A stretch of DNA of 64,000 nt, from NCBI RefSeq assembly GCF_016632335.1, contig NZ_JAEPBG010000010.1:62001-126000 (forward strand). Direction: 5' to 3'. Under the pieces are notes generated by a model. That model saw only the letters and a list, made by a program, of their open reading frames with translations. It was not told the DNA's origin and did not search any database. The stretch's first letter is position 1. Each line of letters starts with the position of its first letter. The position numbers were made by a program, and so were the translations under genes. Positions 12,342 to 21,021 of this stretch are shown piece by piece. This DNA comes from Noviherbaspirillum pedocola. GTDB taxonomy: Bacteria; Pseudomonadota; Gammaproteobacteria; Burkholderiales; Burkholderiaceae_D.

Positions 12342-12372
12342 AAAAAGCGGCGCACGTCAAACCGTGCGCCGC
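12342..12372 (-). terminator. Intercistronic stem-loop between livK-like and livH genes (attenuator)
   Basis: A 10-bp perfect stem (GCGGCGCACG with CGTGCGCCGC, loop TCAAAC) followed on the minus strand by TTTTTC. It lies just after the binding-protein stop and before livH, so it probably acts as a partial terminator or 3'-end stabiliser that keeps the binding protein in excess. Confidence 0.65.
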
Positions 12373-12383
12373 GCATTGCCTGC

Positions 12384-13598
12384 TTACTTCCAGAGCGAGC
12401 ACTTGGTCTCGGCTTTCGTGGTGAAAGCCTCGTCGCCCGGGATGGTCTGCACGATGTTGAAGTAATCCCAAGGGGTCTTGGAATCCTTCGGCTCCTTCAC
12501 CTGCATCAGGTACATGTCATGCACCATGGTGCCGTCCGGACGGATCGTGCCGTTCTTCGCATACATGTCGTTGATCTTGCTCGAGCGCAGATGAGCCATG
12601 ACCTTCTCGGTATCGTCCGTGCCCACGGCCTTGACCGCATTCAGATACTGCGTTGCCGCCGAGTAGTCCGCGGCCTGCAGGCTCGAAGGCATCTTCTTCA
12701 TCTTGTCGAAGTAGCGCTTTGCGAAGGCGCGGGTCTGATCGTTCTGGTTCCAGTACCAGCTGTCGGTCAGGTACATGCCCTTGGTCAGCGGCAGCGTCAG
12801 CGAATGGATGTCGTTGATGAACATCAGCAGGCCGGCCAGCTTCATGCTCTTGGTGACGCCGAACTCGTTGGCAGCCTTGATCGCGTTGATGGTGTCGCCG
12901 CCGGCATTGGCCAGGCCGAGGATCTGCGCCTTCGATGCCTGTGCCTGCAGCAGGAAGGACGAGAAGTCCGAGGCGGACAGCGGATGCTTGACCGAACCCA
13001 GCACCTGACCGCCATTGGCTTTCACCACCGCGGAGGTATCGTTTTCAAGCGAGGCACCGAACGCATAGTCGGCCGTCAGAAAGTACCAGGTCTTGCCGCC
13101 CTGCTTCACCACTGCCCCGCCGGTGCCCTTTGCCAGAGCCACGGTGTCATAGGCATAGTGGATGGTGTACGGCGTGCATTCCTCGTTGGTCAGGCGCGCG
13201 GTGCCGGCGCCGATCGAGATGAAGGGCTTCTTCTTTTCCGCAGCGACCTTGGCCATGGAAAGGCCGGTGGCCGAGTTGGTGCCGCCGATGAGCATGTCCA
13301 CGCCATCGCGGTCGAACCATTCGCGCGCGCGGCTGGCGGCAATGTCCGCCTTGTTCTGGTGATCGGCAGTGACGAGCTCGATTTTCTTGCCATTGACCGA
13401 GCCGCCGAAGTCAGCGATCGCCATCTTGATCGCTTCTGCGCCGCCCTGGCCGTCAATGTCCGAATACAGGCCGGAGAGGTCCGTGATGAAGCCGATCTTC
13501 ACCGTATCGCCCGAGATCTGTGCCGAGGCGTTGGCGCCAAAACCCATGGCCAGTGCCGATGCCACGCCCAATGCCAATGCTTTTGCCTTGAAATTCAC
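12384..13598 (-). CDS. livK: Branched-chain amino-acid-type ABC transporter substrate-binding protein
   Basis: Periplasmic binding protein of the HAAT family, 404 residues. The start is taken as GTG 13598, 6 bases after AAGGAG, giving a clean signal peptide VNFKAKALALGVASALAMGF with cleavage near ANASA-Q. A longer frame begins upstream without a ribosome site. The mature part opens ISGDTVKIGFITDLSGLYSDIDG, the typical first lobe of peripheral-binding-fold proteins. Placement in the middle of the operon, after livG and livF, is less usual than at the head. Ligand unknown; aliphatic amides, aromatic acids and amino acids are all used by relatives. Confidence 0.9.
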   Translation of the reverse strand: MNFKAKALALGVASALAMGFGANASAQISGDTVKIGFITDLSGLYSDIDGQGGAEAIKMAIADFGGSVNGKKIELVTADHQNKADIAASRAREWFDRDGVDMLIGGTNSATGLSMAKVAAEKKKPFISIGAGTARLTNEECTPYTIHYAYDTVALAKGTGGAVVKQGGKTWYFLTADYAFGASLENDTSAVVKANGGQVLGSVKHPLSASDFSSFLLQAQASKAQILGLANAGGDTINAIKAANEFGVTKSMKLAGLLMFINDIHSLTLPLTKGMYLTDSWYWNQNDQTRAFAKRYFDKMKKMPSSLQAADYSAATQYLNAVKAVGTDDTEKVMAHLRSSKINDMYAKNGTIRPDGTMVHDMYLMQVKEPKDSKTPWDYFNIVQTIPGDEAFTTKAETKCSLWK

Positions 13599-13646
13599 TG
13601 TCTTCTCCTTTGATGAATGGTTTGATGCCATCTTCTGTGCGCTGCG

Positions 13647-14354
13647 TCAGACCCCGAGCAATTCGTTCAATACCGGCATCTTGGCTTGCAATTGCGATGC
13701 AGCGAAGGTTTCCACGATCTCCCCGTGCTCCACCACATAAAACCGGTCCGCCAGCGGCGCGGCGAAACGGAAATTCTGTTCCACCATCACGATGGTGTAG
13801 CCCTTCTCCTTCAGCGTGGTGATCATGCGCGCCAGCGTCTGCACGATCACCGGCGCCAGGCCTTCGGAAATCTCGTCGAGCAGCAGCAAGCGCGCGCCGG
13901 TGCGCAGGATGCGCGCCACCGCCAGCATCTGCTGTTCGCCACCGGACAGGCGTGTGCCCTGGCTGTGGCGCCGCTCGGCCAGGTTCGGGAACATCTCGTA
14001 GATTTCCTCGATCGACATGCCGCGATCGGTCTTGGACACCATCGGCGGCAGCATCAGGTTTTCCTCGGTCGACAGCGAAGAAAAGATGCCGCGCTCTTCC
14101 GGGCAGTAACCCAGGCCGAGATGGGCGACCTTGTATGTGGGCAGGCCAATCGACTCGCGGCCGCTGATCCTGATCGACCCGCGACGTGCACCGGTCAAAC
14201 CCATGATCGCGCGCAGCGTCGTGGTGCGGCCAGCGCCATTTCGGCCCAGGAGCGTCACGACTTCGCCCTTGTCGACCGAAAAGCTGAGGCCATGCAGGAT
14301 GTGCGACTCGCCGTACCAAGCGTGCAAGTCAGCGACTTCTAGCGCTTTTTCCAT
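13647..14354 (-). CDS. livF: Branched-chain amino-acid-type ABC transporter ATP-binding protein LivF, Walker A Lys to Arg
   Basis: ATPase subunit of the liv-type importer, 235 residues. It has the ABC signature LSGGEQQM, Walker B RLLLLDEI and the H-loop region. The Walker A reads GRNGAGRTTT around residue 37: the invariant Lys is replaced by Arg (codon CGC on the minus strand). The partner LivG has a normal GPNGAGKTT, so one of the two ATP sites may be weak or structural. The gene starts about 40 bases after livG ends and lies 48 bases before the binding-protein gene. Confidence 0.92.
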   Translation of the reverse strand: MEKALEVADLHAWYGESHILHGLSFSVDKGEVVTLLGRNGAGRTTTLRAIMGLTGARRGSIRISGRESIGLPTYKVAHLGLGYCPEERGIFSSLSTEENLMLPPMVSKTDRGMSIEEIYEMFPNLAERRHSQGTRLSGGEQQMLAVARILRTGARLLLLDEISEGLAPVIVQTLARMITTLKEKGYTIVMVEQNFRFAAPLADRFYVVEHGEIVETFAASQLQAKMPVLNELLGV

Positions 14355-14393
14355 ATCGATTCCAAAGGCGGCGAGCGGCCGCCAGGCTGTTGA

Positions 14394-15164
14394 TCAATGC
14401 GCGCCTTCGAGCACGCCGCTGCTGGTGCCCATGTAGGCTTCCATGACCTGCGGATTGGCCGATACCTCCGCATAGGTGCCTTCGGCCAGCATGGCGCCGC
14501 GCTGCAGCACCGAGATGCGATCGCAGATGCCGGACACCACGTTCATGTTGTGTTCCACCATCAGAATCGTGCGGCCGGCCGATACCCGCTTGATCAGCTC
14601 GGTGACGCGGGACACGTCTTCGTGACCCATGCCCTGGGTCGGCTCATCGAGCAGCATCAGCTCGGGCTCCATGCCCAGCGTGGTGGCAATCTCCAGCGCG
14701 CGCTTGCGGCCGTAAGGCAGATCGACGGTCATCGTGTCGGCAAAGCTTTCCAGGTCCACCTGCGTCAGCAGTTCCATGGCGCGGTCGTTCAGGCGCGCCA
14801 GGCTGCGTTCGCTCTTCCAGAAATGAAACGAGGTGCCGAGCGCACGCTGCAGGCCGATGCGTACGTTTTCCATCACGGTCATGTGCGGAAAGACGGCGGA
14901 AATCTGGAAGGAGCGGATGATGCCCTGACGGGAGATCTGTGCCGGCTTGGCCGAAGTGATATCGCGGTTGTTGAACAGGATTTGTCCCGCCGTGGGAACG
15001 AGGAATTTGGTAAGGAGATTGAAGCAGGTGGTTTTGCCGGCGCCGTTTGGGCCGATCAGGGCATGGATATGACCGCGTTGCACACGCAGGTTTACGTCAT
15101 TGACGGCGGTGAAACCCTTGAACTCTTTCGTCAAGTGCTTCGTCTCCAGGATGACATCGACCAT
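14394..15164 (-). CDS. livG: Branched-chain amino-acid-type ABC transporter ATP-binding protein LivG
   Basis: First gene of the leftward liv operon, 256 residues. Walker A is GPNGAGKTT around residue 38. The C-terminal part, with GHEDVSRVTELIKR and the H-loop VEHNMNVV, is typical of LivG. The signature helix normally LSxGQ is replaced here by DLPYGRKRALEIA, as in most LivG proteins. It pairs with LivF and couples to LivH/LivM. Confidence 0.93.
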   Translation of the reverse strand: MVDVILETKHLTKEFKGFTAVNDVNLRVQRGHIHALIGPNGAGKTTCFNLLTKFLVPTAGQILFNNRDITSAKPAQISRQGIIRSFQISAVFPHMTVMENVRIGLQRALGTSFHFWKSERSLARLNDRAMELLTQVDLESFADTMTVDLPYGRKRALEIATTLGMEPELMLLDEPTQGMGHEDVSRVTELIKRVSAGRTILMVEHNMNVVSGICDRISVLQRGAMLAEGTYAEVSANPQVMEAYMGTSSGVLEGAH

Positions 15165-15234
15165 GTCGTCTCCAATACTTATTATTTGTGCATTAAAGTT
15201 CGCGAATCCTACACACCCCGTGCCAAACGCAGCA

Positions 15235-15254
15235 ATACGGTATAACTACCGTAT
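15235..15254. promoter_or_regulatory. Inverted repeat upstream of livG (candidate operator)
   Basis: ATACGGTA-TAAC-TACCGTAT is a perfect 8-bp inverted repeat with a 4-base spacer, 71-90 bases upstream of the livG start, in the only place the liv promoter can be. Geometry fits a dimeric repressor of TetR or GntR type; no such regulator gene is in the window. Confidence 0.5.
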
Positions 15255-15344
15255 CGTATAGCTTTGCTTTCTATCAACGTGTCGACGCATCATAAAGACT
15301 TCGCCCTGGTTTTACAATCGCCGCCGACCAGTCTTGAAAGCCTC

Positions 15345-16970
15345 TTACCGTCTTGCCGCGCGTATCATTTTTGCAGCCCGTTCGGCGATCATGATTGTGG
15401 GCGAATTTGGATTACCAGACGTGATCACCGGCATAATCGATGCATCGACGACGCGCAGTCCAATCACATTCCGTACCCGCAATTCGCTATCAACGACTGA
15501 CGTCGTATCCTCACTGCGTCCCATCTTGCAGGTTCCTACCGGATGGAAGATCGTGGTGCTGATATCGCCCGCTGCATGGGCCAGTTCTTCATCGCTCTGG
15601 TATTGCTTTCCCGGCTTGAATTCTTCCGGCACATAAGGCCGGAGCGCTGGCGCGCTGACGATGCGGCGTGTGAGCTTCAGTGAATCCGCGGCGACCTGCC
15701 GATCTTCGGAAGTACTTAAATAATTGGCAGTGATCTTCGGCGCCGCAGCGGAATCTTTCGAGGCGATGCGCACATGGCCACGCGCCGTCGGCCGCAGATT
15801 GCAGACGCTGGCCGTAAACGCCGGGAACGGATGCAGTGGTTCGCCGAAGCGGTCGAGTGACAGCGGTTGCACATGGTATTGAAGATTCGGCGTTTCCTGA
15901 GTCGTATCCGACCGGGTGAACGCCCCCAGCTGCGACGGTGCCATCGACATCGGTCCGCTCTGCTTCACCAGGTATTCCAGGCCGATGCGCATCTTGCCGA
16001 ACCAGCTGCTCGCCATGGTATTCAGCGTTTTCGCACCATTGATCTTGAATGCCATGCGAATCTGCAGATGGTCCTGCAGGTTTTCGCCGACGCCGGGCAG
16101 ATCGACTTCGACATCGATGCCATGACGACGCAGCAATTCGCCCGGCCCGATGCCGGACAACTGCAGTATCTGCGGTGAACCGATCGCGCCCGCGCACAGT
16201 ACAGTTTCATGCGCTGCATCGGCGACAAATGCTCGTCCCGCCGCAGTGAACTCGACGCCAGTACAGACTTTGCCGCGCTCGGTCGAGGCCAGCTTGAGTC
16301 GCTGCACATGGCAGCCGGTCATGATTGTCAGATTGCTTCGGCCTGCTGCAGGTCGCAGGAAAGCCTTCGAGGTGTTCCAGCGCACGCCGCGTTTCTGGTT
16401 GACATCGAAATAGCCGCAGCCTTCATTGTCGCCGCGGTTGAAGTCCTCGGTCTTCGGAATGCCGGTCTGCTCCGCCGCGTCGCGAAACGCTTCCAGAATT
16501 TGCCACTTCAACCGCTGCTTCTCGACGCGCCATTCGCCGCCGGCGCCGTGGAATTCGCTCGCGCCGAGGTAATGGTCTTCGGTCTGCTTGAACACTGGCA
16601 GCACGGCGTCCCAGCGCCAGGCAGCATCGCCGGTCAGCTCGGCCCAACGGTCGTAGTCGCGGGCCTGGCCTCGCATATAGATCATGCCGTTGATCGAGGA
16701 TGATCCGCCAAGCACCTTACCGCGTGGGTAGACCAGAGAACGGCCATTCAAGCCGGCATCGGCCTCGGTGCGGTACAGCCAGTCAGTGCGCGGATTGTCG
16801 ATGCAGTACAGATAGCCGACCGGGATATGTATCCACACATAGTCATCCTTGCGCCCTGCCTCCAGCAGCAACACCGACACCTCCGGATCCTGCGTCAGAC
16901 GGTTGGCCAGCACGCAGCCGGCGGAGCCGCCGCCAACGATGATGTAATCGAATTTCCCGGCGTTCTCCAT
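15345..16970 (-). CDS. GMC-family FAD-dependent oxidoreductase (choline dehydrogenase/alcohol dehydrogenase type)
   Basis: Oxidises an alcohol to an aldehyde and passes electrons to the respiratory chain or a quinone. The 541-residue product starts at ATG 16970 after GGAGGGG; the longer frame upstream has no ribosome site and overlaps the preceding gene. The FAD motif IVGGGSAGCVLANRL is at residues 10-24. The GMC signatures LGGSSSINGMIYMRGQ and GAIGSPQILQLSGIG, and the C-terminal HPVGTCKMG with the catalytic His, are present. It lies 22 bases downstream of the mmsA-like aldehyde dehydrogenase, suggesting an alcohol to aldehyde to acyl-CoA sequence. Substrate unknown. Confidence 0.9.
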   Translation of the reverse strand: MENAGKFDYIIVGGGSAGCVLANRLTQDPEVSVLLLEAGRKDDYVWIHIPVGYLYCIDNPRTDWLYRTEADAGLNGRSLVYPRGKVLGGSSSINGMIYMRGQARDYDRWAELTGDAAWRWDAVLPVFKQTEDHYLGASEFHGAGGEWRVEKQRLKWQILEAFRDAAEQTGIPKTEDFNRGDNEGCGYFDVNQKRGVRWNTSKAFLRPAAGRSNLTIMTGCHVQRLKLASTERGKVCTGVEFTAAGRAFVADAAHETVLCAGAIGSPQILQLSGIGPGELLRRHGIDVEVDLPGVGENLQDHLQIRMAFKINGAKTLNTMASSWFGKMRIGLEYLVKQSGPMSMAPSQLGAFTRSDTTQETPNLQYHVQPLSLDRFGEPLHPFPAFTASVCNLRPTARGHVRIASKDSAAAPKITANYLSTSEDRQVAADSLKLTRRIVSAPALRPYVPEEFKPGKQYQSDEELAHAAGDISTTIFHPVGTCKMGRSEDTTSVVDSELRVRNVIGLRVVDASIMPVITSGNPNSPTIMIAERAAKMIRAARR

Positions 16971-16992
16971 GTCCCCTCCAACCCGATGCGCG

Positions 16993-18510
16993 TTACTTGG
17001 CAACCGGCATCGTGAATTCCGCGCCTTTGACAATGGATTGCGGCCAGCGCTGCATGATGGACTTGTAGCGGGTGTAGAAGCGCACGCCTTCATCACCGTA
17101 GATATGCATATCGCCGAACAGCGAGCGCTTCCAGCCACCAAAGGAATGCCAGGCCATCGGCACCGGGATTGGCACATTCACACCGACCATGCCGACTTCG
17201 ATGCGACGCGAGAATTCGCGCGCGGTATTGCCGTCGGAGGTGAACAGCGACACGCCATTGCCATATTCATGCGCATTGATCAGTTCGACTGCTGCGCGCA
17301 GATCGGGCACGCGCACCACGCACAGTACCGGGCCAAAGATTTCTTCCTGATAGATCTTCATCTCGGGAGTGACGTCATCGAACAGCGTGCCGCCGAGGAA
17401 GAAACCATTCTCATGCCCGGATACCTTGAAGCCGCGGCCGTCGACCAGCAGCTTCGCGCCGGCACGCACACCTTCTTCGATATAGGACTCGATCTTCGCC
17501 TTGTGCTGCGCGCTGACGACCGGACCCATCTCCGCCGCCTCTTCCATGCCGTTCATGATCTTCAGCGATTTCACGCGGGGAATCAGCGCATCGATCAGCC
17601 TGTCGGCCACATTGCCCACCGCCACGGCGACCGAGATCGCCATGCAGCGCTCGCCCGCCGATCCGTATGCCGCGCCAATCAGCGCATCGACTGCCTGATC
17701 GAGATCGGCATCCGGCATCACCACCAGGTGATTCTTCGCGCCGCCCAGCGCCTGCACGCGCAATGGCCAGGCGCCCTTGCGTCGGCTGCCTTCGGTGTAC
17801 ACATATTCGGCGATGGGCGTCGATCCGACGAAAGAAATTGCCTTCACATCCGGATGATGCAGCAGCGTATCGACCGCGGTCTTGTCGCCCTGCACCACGT
17901 TGAACACGCCATCCGGCAAGCCTGCCTGTTTCAGCAGGTCCGCCATGATCAGTGACGGCGTCGGGTCGCGTTCCGAAGGCTTGAGCACGAAACTGTTGCC
18001 GGTAGCCAGCGCCACCGGCGCCATCCACAGCGGCACCATGACCGGAAAATTGAAAGGCGTGATGCCTGCGGTCACGCCGAGCGGCTGGCGCAGCTGCCAG
18101 TTGTCGATGCCGCCGCCGATGTTGTCGGTGTACTGGGTCTTCAGCAATTGCGGAATGCCGCAAGCGAATTCCACGATCTCCAGGCCACGAACGACCTCCC
18201 CGCGAGCGTCAGAGAGCACCTTGCCGTGTTCCGAGGTGATCGCCTTGGCGAGATCCTCATGATGGCGTTCAATCAACTCCTTGAACTTGAACAGGACACG
18301 CGCCCGCTTCAAGGGCGCAGTGTCTGCCCATGCGGGCGCCGCCTCGCTGGCCGCGGCAACGGCGGCGTTGACTTCCTCGACACTACCAAGCGCAACCTGT
18401 GCAGTCACTTCGCCTGTAGCAGGATTGGTCACATCCTGGCTGCGGCCGCTGGTAGAAGGAACAATCTCACCGCGAATGAAATGCTCGATGCGTCGGGTCT
18501 GCTGGCTCAT
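16993..18510 (-). CDS. mmsA: CoA-acylating methylmalonate-semialdehyde dehydrogenase
   Basis: Converts (methyl)malonate semialdehyde plus CoA and NAD+ to propionyl- or acetyl-CoA, CO2 and NADH, in valine, inositol and beta-alanine breakdown. The 505-residue protein has the nucleotide-binding [11 protein letters not shown], the catalytic Cys in [12 protein letters not shown] (about residue 290) that is diagnostic of this subfamily, and the C-terminal [20 protein letters not shown]. It is divergent from a LysR gene 117 bases away and cotranscribed with a GMC dehydrogenase. It could act on a related semialdehyde made by that enzyme. Confidence 0.9.
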   Translation of the reverse strand: MSQQTRRIEHFIRGEIVPSTSGRSQDVTNPATGEVTAQVALGSVEEVNAAVAAASEAAPAWADTAPLKRARVLFKFKELIERHHEDLAKAITSEHGKVLSDARGEVVRGLEIVEFACGIPQLLKTQYTDNIGGGIDNWQLRQPLGVTAGITPFNFPVMVPLWMAPVALATGNSFVLKPSERDPTPSLIMADLLKQAGLPDGVFNVVQGDKTAVDTLLHHPDVKAISFVGSTPIAEYVYTEGSRRKGAWPLRVQALGGAKNHLVVMPDADLDQAVDALIGAAYGSAGERCMAISVAVAVGNVADRLIDALIPRVKSLKIMNGMEEAAEMGPVVSAQHKAKIESYIEEGVRAGAKLLVDGRGFKVSGHENGFFLGGTLFDDVTPEMKIYQEEIFGPVLCVVRVPDLRAAVELINAHEYGNGVSLFTSDGNTAREFSRRIEVGMVGVNVPIPVPMAWHSFGGWKRSLFGDMHIYGDEGVRFYTRYKSIMQRWPQSIVKGAEFTMPVAK

Positions 18511-18627
18511 GGGAGTCTCTATGTCGGGGAAAAGGAATGTGCCAAATATATCCAGCAGTGCGCGGCAAATCTAATGAGTTTATGATTCCAGCAATATAAG
18601 GAATTTTTATAATGCCGGGAGCATCAT

Positions 18628-19503
18628 ATGGATTTCACCCAATTGCGCGCTTTTGTTACGGTGGCCAACGAAGGTAACTTGACTCGTGCCGCCGAACGCC
18701 TCCACCTTACACAGCCGGCTGTCACACTGCAGGTGAAGGCGTTGCAGAAAAATCTGGGCTTACAGCTTTTTACTCGCACCGCAAGCGGCATGACCCTCAC
18801 CGCCGACGGCGTAAAGCTGCTGCCTTTCGCTGAACGGGTACTTGCAAGTGTTTCCGAATTCCGGCAAGGCGTTGCTTCGCTGAATTCCGTTCTTTCAGGA
18901 ACCTTATCGATCGGTACCATTCTGGATCCGGAATTTATCCGCCTGGGCGCCTTTCTGAAACGGCTGGTAGAAACGCATCCTAAATTGTCGACGCAGTTGC
19001 AGCACGGCATGTCCGGAACGGTTGCCCAGCGTATCCGTAATGGTGAACTCGATACAGGCTTCTATATAGGAGCACCCGGTAAGGACTTCGATTGCCTGGT
19101 GCTTACGTCGTTCAATTATCTGGTACTGGCACCGCAGGGATGGAAAACCCGGGTGAGCCATCGCAGTTGGGATGAGCTTGCGAAACTGCCATGGATCTGG
19201 ACTCCCCCAGAATCAGCGCACAGTCGTTTGCTGAATAAAGTGCTGAACTCGCATCGTGGACTCCCGCACAAGGTCGCCATGGTGGATCAGGAAGCCTCCA
19301 TGCTTGACCTTGTGAAATCCGGAGTTGGCTTGGCCTTGGTACGTGAATCGATTGCGATGCGCGAAGCTCATGCGCACGGCTTGGCAATTGCTGACTCGGT
19401 AGCGCTAACAACAGAGTTGAGCTTCATTTGCCTTGCCAGAAGACGCAGGGAAACCATGATCGACGCAGTATTTTCACTTCTTGGCCAGGTCTGGCAGAGC
19501 TGA
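18628..19503 (+). CDS. LysR-family transcriptional regulator
   Basis: A 291-residue regulator starting MDFTQLRAFVTVANEGNLTRAAERLHLTQPAVTLQVKALQ, the winged helix-turn-helix of LysR proteins, followed by a substrate-binding domain with IRNGELDTGFYIG. A GGGAG ribosome site precedes the ATG. Divergent orientation with mmsA and the GMC oxidoreductase suggests it controls them, probably in response to their substrate or a product. The gene ends at the border of the AT-rich region. Confidence 0.92.
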   Translation: MDFTQLRAFVTVANEGNLTRAAERLHLTQPAVTLQVKALQKNLGLQLFTRTASGMTLTADGVKLLPFAERVLASVSEFRQGVASLNSVLSGTLSIGTILDPEFIRLGAFLKRLVETHPKLSTQLQHGMSGTVAQRIRNGELDTGFYIGAPGKDFDCLVLTSFNYLVLAPQGWKTRVSHRSWDELAKLPWIWTPPESAHSRLLNKVLNSHRGLPHKVAMVDQEASMLDLVKSGVGLALVRESIAMREAHAHGLAIADSVALTTELSFICLARRRRETMIDAVFSLLGQVWQS

Positions 19504-20577
19504 AGTCGCCAGGAATATTGGCAATTTTTTGTGGATAAGCTTCTGGATATGGCGTGCTTCGTATGTGCATAACGAGATTAGAGCGCGTGCCGAAAATTTT
19601 GTTCAGAAGGTGTCCGTACTGGATACAAGGCTTATACACCAATTTTCCACATGATAAGTCACTGTTTTTCTTATAAAAAATAGCCTTATTCACATGATTT
19701 TGATCTGGTTAACATTATTACCAGATTTGTATACAAGCTATTAATGTAAAACCCGAAGCTCGTTCTTTTTCCGTGTGTGCGGAAAATATAAAAAAACACT
19801 ACAAATCTGATTGGCAAAATCCGAAGGCATTTTTGCCAGTTGGTACGCGCATATGGTTTATGTTTTTCATTTAAACCTGATTTGCCAAGCTGCTTTATTT
19901 AAGCTCGGCTTCGCGCATGGGAAAAGCACGGTCGGATTTTCTTTAATTGAATTTGATGTATACAAATGATGATGATAGTTAACGTAGCGGTATAGGTGTT
20001 AGTAAGTAGATTTTTATACATAAAATCAATCACTTGAGCTATGGATAACTCTTGTTGAAACCCTGTAGGTTGACTAGATGAATTCTGTATAAATATTCGA
20101 CTGAGACAAGAAAAGGCCTTATCCCCATATTGTTGTCCGCTTATCCAAAAGGTTTTCCACATGAAATATCTTTCATGTTTAAGGCTGCAGAAAGAACACG
20201 GTACTTCCACGACGTTTAGTGACCGTAGGAGCTTTAATAATTACGGTATGGTTCCAAAGCAGCCACTTCATTATTAAATTAGGGCTAGCAGCTTTTAGAT
20301 GAGAATAAGATAAGAGGTTAAGCCGAAGGTTCGGCCACACTGCTCCCAACTAGGCGCATCATCCCTTGATCGAGCACGGCGAGTTCACTACCTCGCTGGA
20401 CCCGAGCATCTCCTACGCTATCGACTGATCACAACCGGACCGTAAGATGCCCTTTATTATTCATAAGAAACATAATAGGTATCCATACCAACAATTGGAT
20501 TCGGTTGCCTATGGCTCATATACTGCAACGCAACATATGCTGGCGTGAGCCGGCGCGCTGAAACATCAAGGTTCATC
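19504..20577. other. oriC: AT-rich non-coding region with DnaA-box cluster (candidate oriC)
   Basis: A stretch of over 1 kb with no convincing gene and clearly lower GC than its surroundings. It contains three perfect TTATNCACA DnaA boxes (19530-19538 and 19564-19572 on the minus strand; 19686-19694 on the plus strand), two TTTTCCACA boxes (19643-19651, 20153-20161) and single-mismatch boxes at 19632-19640, 20040-20048, 20119-20127 and 20141-20149. Very AT-rich tracts at about 19666-19682 and 19783-19800 could serve as unwinding elements. mnmG, parAB and parS within 11-16 kb agree with an origin. dnaA is not in the window, so this remains a candidate. Confidence 0.6.
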
Positions 20578-20883
20578 ATGTCGATACTCTCTATTGCTTT
20601 CCCCTTCGAATCTGCTGTCATGATTGGCGGCGTGGTTGCGGGTGCCGCTCGTCCGATTATCGGGATCAGCGCATTTGCTTCGTTATTGCTCTACTTCAAA
20701 CCCCTACTCATGGGATTGTTGAAAGCGACTTTGATTTCGATTTCGCCGCGTAAGTCGCTGGAAGAGCGCCGCGGCCTCGACAGAGTCCGCGGCATACGCA
20801 TGCTGCAGCGTCTCGCCAATGAATACGATCGGTCCCAGCCAAACTTGGCCGCAGAACTACGCCAACTCACAACGCGCGACTGA
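20578..20883 (+). CDS. Hypothetical small membrane-associated protein
   Basis: A 101-residue protein from ATG 20578 (MSILSIAFPFESAVMIGG); a GTG at 20545 would add 11 residues. Residues 10-45 are hydrophobic and may form one or two membrane helices. The remainder is charged and ends in a Leu/Arg-rich helix (RIRMLQRLANEYDRSQ-type composition). The coding signal is fair but the ribosome site is weak. It borders the candidate origin. No family recognised. Confidence 0.55.
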   Translation: MSILSIAFPFESAVMIGGVVAGAARPIIGISAFASLLLYFKPLLMGLLKATLISISPRKSLEERRGLDRVRGIRMLQRLANEYDRSQPNLAAELRQLTTRD

Positions 20884-20909
20884 TTTAACTAAAAATTAAT
20901 AATCTTTTG

Positions 20910-21021
20910 TGATCAAGAGGTGGGAGAGCATTCTCTGACCTGCGTCAGATGTTCCTTTCAGGATGTCTCCTCCTCCCACTCGGGAAGGTTCGCCCCGCAT
21001 GACAACATGCGGGGCTTTTTT
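20910..21021 (+). ncRNA. Possible structured small RNA ending in a strong terminator
   Basis: After the small CDS there is a segment with several potential helices: GTGGGAG (20921-20927) with CTCCCAC (about 20973-20979), CTGAC/GTCAG between them, and a short TCCT-TTC-AGGA hairpin. It ends in the terminator at 20992-21021. An AT-rich promoter-like stretch lies at about 20886-20906. It could equally be a structured 3' untranslated region of the preceding gene. No known RNA family was matched. Confidence 0.3.
20992..21021 (+). terminator. Rho-independent terminator
   Basis: A 9-bp perfect stem GCCCCGCAT/ATGCGGGGC with loop GACAAC, followed by six T on the plus strand. It ends rightward transcription and touches the stop codon of the convergent MFS gene, so its hairpin also lies at the end of that transcript. 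Confidence 0.85.

Noticed and set aside
19899-20210. A 103-codon leftward frame in the AT-rich region
   Set aside because: Ile/Cys/Ser-rich, no convincing ribosome site, and overlaps DnaA-box-like sequences; more likely non-coding.
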